A stretch of 9,924 nt of DNA from Proteobacteria bacterium UBA6729. Its GTDB lineage: Bacteria; Pseudomonadota; Gammaproteobacteria; Porifericomitales; Porifericomitaceae. The DNA lies in NCBI GenBank assembly GCA_002454015.1, contig DKIB01000036.1, forward strand, positions 49,255-59,178, given 5' to 3'. Positions 6,834-9,924 of the stretch are shown one piece after another. The notes under the pieces were generated by a model that saw only the letters and a program-made list of their open reading frames with translations, searched no databases and was not told the origin of the DNA. The position numbers were made by a program, and so were the translations under genes. How positions within the stretch are numbered: position 1 is the first letter of the stretch; each line of letters starts with the position of its first letter.

Positions 6834-7724
6834 TCAGCCCTGCTCTTCCGGCGGCAGGGCCGCCAGTACCCGCCGCAGTGCAGCGGGCAGCGGTGCCTTC
6901 AGGTGCAGCCACCCGCCATCCGGCAGAGGCATCCCCAGGGTACGGGCATGCAGGAACAGGCGGTGCAGACCCAGACGACGCAACCCCCGATTGAATTCCC
7001 GGTCTCCATAGCGGCGGTCTCCGGCAATGGGATGACCGACCGCAACGCTGTGGACACGCAATTGGTGAGTGCGACCCGTGCGCGGGCGCAACTGCACCAG
7101 GGCAGCACCTGCATAGCGCTGGATGACCCGCAATTGGCTGCGGGCGGTGCGACCGACGGCATCCGTCACCACACCACCCTGTGGCCCTCTCACCCGGTGC
7201 AGCGGGAAGCCTATCTCCAGCCGCCTGTTGGGCTGCCCCAGCACCAGGGCCAGATAGGTCTTGACCACTTCCCCCCGGCGAAAACAGCCGTGCAGGAATG
7301 ACAGCAGCTGCGGGTCGCTGCACAGCAACAGGCAGCCGGAGGTATCCCGGTCCAGGCGGTGGGCCAGTTCCAGTGGGCGATCCCGGTCATGCCTGGCCTG
7401 ACGGCGCAGGTCGGTGCCCAGACCGGAGCCCCCATGCACAGCCACGCCAGCCCGCTTGTCCACCGCCAGCAACCCGCCATCTTCGTACAATATGTCGCTC
7501 CCCAGCGGCACCGGAGGCCGCTCCGGTGCCGCAGCCCTGCCCTGACGCAGCGGCGGAATGCGAATCCGGTCCTGACTGACCAGCCGATAATCCGCCCGCA
7601 CCCGGCCCCCGTTGACCCGGATTTCACCGCGACGCAGCAGGCGATGCAGTGCGGGCGACGGCAGGGGGCACAGCCGGGACAGCAGGAAATTGTCGATGCG
7701 CCGCCCGGCATGGGCAACGTCCAC
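6834..7724 (-). CDS. rluC: 23S rRNA pseudouridine synthase RluC (N-terminus probably incomplete as read)
   Basis: RluC makes pseudouridines at 955, 2504 and 2580 (E. coli numbering) of 23S rRNA. From the GTG at 7724 the product is 296 residues: an RNA-binding S4 domain (RRIDNFLLSRL from residue 8, GEIRVNGGRV at 33-42), then the RluA-family catalytic domain with HRLDRDTSG (122-130; nucleophile D125), RPRTGRTHQLRVH and RYGDREFNRGL. The last motif and LFLHARTL match RluC better than RluD. The GTG has no ribosome-binding site and would remove the first strand of the S4 region. The frame upstream of it still reads as protein (AFYLQVDVAHAGRRIDNFL), yet has no ATG, GTG or TTG. An ATG at 7792 lies in another frame, separated by a run of 11 C; 12 C would join them into 319 residues, the E. 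coli RluC length. The family is secure, the start is not. It diverges from rne, as in E. coli. Confidence 0.9.
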   Translation of the reverse strand: MDVAHAGRRIDNFLLSRLCPLPSPALHRLLRRGEIRVNGGRVRADYRLVSQDRIRIPPLRQGRAAAPERPPVPLGSDILYEDGGLLAVDKRAGVAVHGGSGLGTDLRRQARHDRDRPLELAHRLDRDTSGCLLLCSDPQLLSFLHGCFRRGEVVKTYLALVLGQPNRRLEIGFPLHRVRGPQGGVVTDAVGRTARSQLRVIQRYAGAALVQLRPRTGRTHQLRVHSVAVGHPIAGDRRYGDREFNRGLRRLGLHRLFLHARTLGMPLPDGGWLHLKAPLPAALRRVLAALPPEEQG

Positions 7725-7792
7725 CTGGAGATAAAAGGCCGCGCTGCGGGCATTTTCGGGCTCGGGGGGGGGGGCTTGCAGTATGTGCCCAT
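7725..7792 (-). other. Probable true N-terminal coding segment of rluC, out of frame at a C11 tract
   Basis: On the minus strand an ATG at 7792-7790 starts MGTYCK and enters eleven C bases (7774-7764 as G on the plus strand). In the frame of the rluC body the sequence after the tract reads EPENARSAAFYLQ and runs straight into the accepted GTG. One extra C (or loss of two) would fuse both parts. A homopolymer error in sequencing or assembly is the simplest explanation; slippage-based on/off switching is possible but unproven. I see no clear ribosome-binding site before the ATG. Confidence 0.5.
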
Positions 7793-7852
7793 TTTGTGTT
7801 AGGCTATCACAATCATTATGGCACCGGGTAGCCGACAGTCTTTCGCCAACGC

Positions 7853-7876
7853 GGTCCCGCGGATTAACCGGGGACC
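7853..7876 (+). repeat. Strong hairpin upstream of rne
   Basis: GGTCCC (7853-7858) and GGGACC (7871-7876) pair perfectly, extended by CGG/CCG (7860-7862 with 7868-7870) after one bulged G, closing a 5-base ATTAA loop. No T run follows, so it is unlikely to be an intrinsic terminator on the plus strand. It is either a leader RNA structure, if rne transcription begins upstream of it, or a DNA dyad. Confidence 0.5.
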
Positions 7877-7881
7877 GGGCC

Positions 7882-7920
7882 GAATCAGGCCTGAATTTGC
7901 GGCTCTGTGCCTGAATTCAG
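7882..7920 (+). repeat. Nested palindromes and direct repeat upstream of rne
   Basis: TCAGGCCTGA (7885-7894) and CTGAATTCAG (7911-7920) are both perfect 10-base palindromes. GCCTGAATT occurs twice, at 7889-7897 and 7909-7917, exactly 20 bases apart, about two helical turns. GAATCAGGC (7882-7890) can also pair with GCCTGAATTC (7909-7918) with one bulge. It could be a paired protein-binding site or alternative RNA hairpins. No regulator is identifiable from sequence alone. Confidence 0.45.
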
Positions 7921-8031
7921 TGTACTGTACCATGATATCCATGACCTATCGCGACCCGGACACCTGGTGCAACACAACCACCACCAGCACGGCCCTGCGC
8001 CTGCTGAACCGAACTACAGGAACCAATACCA

Positions 8032-9924
8032 ATGAAAAAGATGCTCATCAATGCCACCCAGCCCGAAGAGACACGGGTGGTCATCGTGCACGGTCAGGAA
8101 TTATTTGACCTTGATATAGAATCTTCCAATCAGGAGCAGCGTAAAGGCAACGTCTACAAGGGGCGTGTGATGCGCGTTGAGGCCGCTCTGGAGGCGGCCT
8201 TCGTCGACTACGGCGAGAACCGCCACGGGTTTCTGCCCTTCAAGGAGGTGGCACCGGACTGCCGTGCCCCGGGCAACGCGGAGGAAAACCGCGGCCGGGT
8301 ACTGCGGGAAGGGCAGGAACTGCTGCTGCAGGTTGAAAAGGAGGAGCGTGACAACAAGGGGGCCAGCCTGACGACCTTTGTCAGCCTGCCCGGGCGCTAC
8401 CTGGTGCTGGTGCCGAACAATCCCGGGGTCGGGGGCATCTCCCGGCAGATCGCTGCCGGGGAGCGCGACCGGGCACGACAGAGCCTCAGCGCGTTGCACG
8501 TGCCGGAAGGGATGGGCCTGATTCTGCGCACCGCGGGCATCGGTAAAAGCACCGAGGAACTTGGCAGGGATCTGGACCACCTGTTGCACACATGGACCAA
8601 CATTCGCCAGGCGGGCACGGAACACCCGTCGCCATTCCTGGTGTATCGTGAAATTGACAATACCATCCGTGCCATGCGGGATTATCTCAACGATGAGGTG
8701 CGCGAGGTATTGATCGACAGCGAACCGTTGTACCAGCGCGCCCGGGAATACATCGCCAGTACCATGCCGGAGTTTCTGGAGCGATTGGTGCTGTATACCG
8801 ATCCGGAACCGATGTTCATCCGCCACCAGATCGAAAGCCAGATTGAGAATGCCTACTCCAGGCAGCTGCCGCTGGCCTCGGGAGGCTCCCTGGTAATCGA
8901 TCATACCGAGGCACTGGTCAGCGTAGATATCAATTCGGCGCGGGCCACCGCCGGGAGTGATATTGAAGAGACCGCGTTGAACACCAATCTGGAGGCCGCG
9001 CGCGAATTCGCCCGGCAATTGCGGATCCGTGATCTGGGTGGACTGATCGTGATCGACTTCATTGATATGAGCAGCGCCCAGGATCAGGAACGGGTTGAAA
9101 AGGTGTTGCGGGACAGTACCGCGATGGACCGTGCCCGGGTACAGTTTGGACGTATCTCCCGCTTTGGCCTGCTGGAGATGTCCCGTCAACGCCTGCGGCC
9201 TTCGCTGCGCGAATCCAGCCATGAACCCTGCCCGCGCTGTGATGGCACGGGTCAGGTGCGTACGCTGGAATCACAAGCCATGGCCATGCTGCGCATCATT
9301 GAAGAGGCCGCCTTCAAGCCACTGACCGTGAAGGTGCTGGCACGCCTGCCGGTTGATGTATGTGCATTTCTGGTGAATGAGAAAAAGGCCACCCTGCACG
9401 CGCTGGAGCAACGCACTACTGTGCAGCTCATCGTCATGCCGATACCGGAGATGGAGATCCCCCACTACGAGATCGAACGCATGCGTCGCCGTGATACGGG
9501 GGAGGAGGTTGCGGAAAAGTATGACCGCCCCGGACTGGCAGGTCGCGCCGAGCATTTGCGGGCCCTGGAGACCAAACTGCTGCAGGAAGCGCCAACCCGC
9601 TCCGTGGCCGCAGTGCATCACCCCGCGTCGCCAGCCTCCAGCCCGTCCCGCCCTGCCGGGGCAGCCCCGGGACGGGGCGTGCTGCGCAGACTGTACAGGC
9701 AACTGCTGGATTGGTTGCAATCTGACCCTGCTACAGCGGTCAGTGACCCCTCTGACAGGGCATCGCAACCCCGGTATCGTGGGCAACAGTCGCGATACCG
9801 CAGGCGTGGCGGTAGTGGTAGTGCAGGCAATCGGCGCAGCGGACAACGGCGCGGGCGCAATCTGGACAGGAATGGACCTACCGGGGGCACCTACCGACAG
9901 GGTGAGCGCAGTGAGCGTGGTGAG
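8032..9924 (+). CDS. rne: Ribonuclease E (3' end cut by the window edge)
   Basis: RNase E is the main endoribonuclease of mRNA decay and of rRNA and tRNA maturation, and scaffolds the degradosome at the inner membrane. 631 codons are present without a stop. The S1 domain (about 36-118) carries F57 and F67 for RNA binding in GNVYKGRVMRVEAALEAAF and RHGFLPF. The 5'-monophosphate sensor R165-T166 lies in ILRTAGIGKS. The DNase I-like core has the metal ligands D299 (VSVDINSARAT) and D342 (LIVIDFIDM). The zinc-link cysteines are C400 and C403 in CPRCDGTGQV. After the small domain, GVLRRLYRQLLDWLQ (549-563) looks like the amphipathic membrane-binding helix of E. coli segment A. An arginine- and glycine-rich tail follows (from about 580), typical of the RNA-binding scaffold. 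This tail separates it from RNase G. The start has AGGAA 9 bases ahead. Partner-docking sites for enolase, PNPase or helicase would lie beyond the window. Confidence 0.96.
   Translation, partial: MKKMLINATQPEETRVVIVHGQELFDLDIESSNQEQRKGNVYKGRVMRVEAALEAAFVDYGENRHGFLPFKEVAPDCRAPGNAEENRGRVLREGQELLLQVEKEERDNKGASLTTFVSLPGRYLVLVPNNPGVGGISRQIAAGERDRARQSLSALHVPEGMGLILRTAGIGKSTEELGRDLDHLLHTWTNIRQAGTEHPSPFLVYREIDNTIRAMRDYLNDEVREVLIDSEPLYQRAREYIASTMPEFLERLVLYTDPEPMFIRHQIESQIENAYSRQLPLASGGSLVIDHTEALVSVDINSARATAGSDIEETALNTNLEAAREFARQLRIRDLGGLIVIDFIDMSSAQDQERVEKVLRDSTAMDRARVQFGRISRFGLLEMSRQRLRPSLRESSHEPCPRCDGTGQVRTLESQAMAMLRIIEEAAFKPLTVKVLARLPVDVCAFLVNEKKATLHALEQRTTVQLIVMPIPEMEIPHYEIERMRRRDTGEEVAEKYDRPGLAGRAEHLRALETKLLQEAPTRSVAAVHHPASPASSPSRPAGAAPGRGVLRRLYRQLLDWLQSDPATAVSDPSDRASQPRYRGQQSRYRRRGGSGSAGNRRSGQRRGRNLDRNGPTGGTYRQGERSERGE

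Larger units (their letters stand above)
7793..8031 (+). promoter_or_regulatory. rluC/rne divergent region and probable rne 5' leader
   Basis: This stretch holds no gene I can support. It contains a hairpin at 7853-7876, a palindrome-rich element at 7882-7920, and a weak promoter-like pair TTGCGG (7897-7902) and TGTACT (7921-7926), 18 bases apart, that would give an rne leader of about 100 bases. RNase E controls its own mRNA through its 5' leader in E. coli, so leader structure is expected, but I do not recognise the E. coli leader sequence here. The ribosome-binding site AGGAA (8018-8022) lies 9 bases before the rne ATG. A start further upstream cannot be excluded. Confidence 0.45.

Noticed and set aside
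7818..8108. 96-codon plus-strand frame across the rne leader (also from ATG 7931)
   Set aside because: It overlaps rne by 77 bases in another frame, has no ribosome-binding site and no recognisable product. A leader peptide cannot be excluded but nothing supports one.
8101..9222. 373-codon open frame on the minus strand inside rne
   Set aside because: It is fully antisense to a clearly conserved RNase E catalytic domain, and its product resembles nothing I know. Long antisense frames are common in GC-rich genes.
1..9924. CRISPR array, insertion sequence, prophage or tRNA/rRNA gene
   Set aside because: I saw no regularly spaced repeats, transposase or integrase motifs, terminal inverted repeats or tRNA-like segments; gene content is housekeeping throughout.

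Overview
The window reads as a chromosomal housekeeping segment of a GC-rich gammaproteobacterium. Three things support this: a mutH gene, a family essentially confined to Gammaproteobacteria; rpsB and map diverging, with glnD directly after map, as in Escherichia coli; and rluC diverging from rne, also as in E. coli. A Chromatiales-like or similar free-living lineage would fit, but I cannot name a genus from sequence alone. No mobile element, CRISPR array, tRNA or rRNA is visible.

Layout. Minus-strand rpsB (ribosomal protein S2) runs off the left edge. A roughly 90-base divergent control region separates it from a tightly packed plus-strand run: map (methionine aminopeptidase), glnD (PII uridylyltransferase/uridylyl-removing enzyme) and mutH (mismatch-repair endonuclease). 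map overlaps glnD by 10 bases, and glnD overlaps mutH by a GTGA, so the three are probably translationally coupled. After a 115-base gap with its own plausible promoter comes an exported FKBP-type prolyl isomerase of the Mip/FkpA type. Its N-terminal dimerisation-type region appears to be present twice. This gene ends 2 bases before the end of a converging minus-strand pair, rluC followed by an sppA-like S49 peptidase. rluC diverges from rne (RNase E), which runs off the right edge after its catalytic half, a probable membrane-binding helix and part of an arginine-rich tail.

How the genes relate. rpsB, map, rluC and rne all serve the translation and RNA machinery: ribosome assembly, N-terminal methionine removal, 23S pseudouridylation, and RNA decay and maturation. 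glnD is the nitrogen sensor, mutH is DNA repair, and the FKBP and S49 peptidase act in envelope protein folding and membrane proteolysis.

I do not see a new biological system here. The points most worth a second look are the duplicated N-terminal module of the FKBP, an 11-base C tract that puts the rluC start out of frame, the coupling of mutH to glnD, and palindromes and hairpins in the rne leader.
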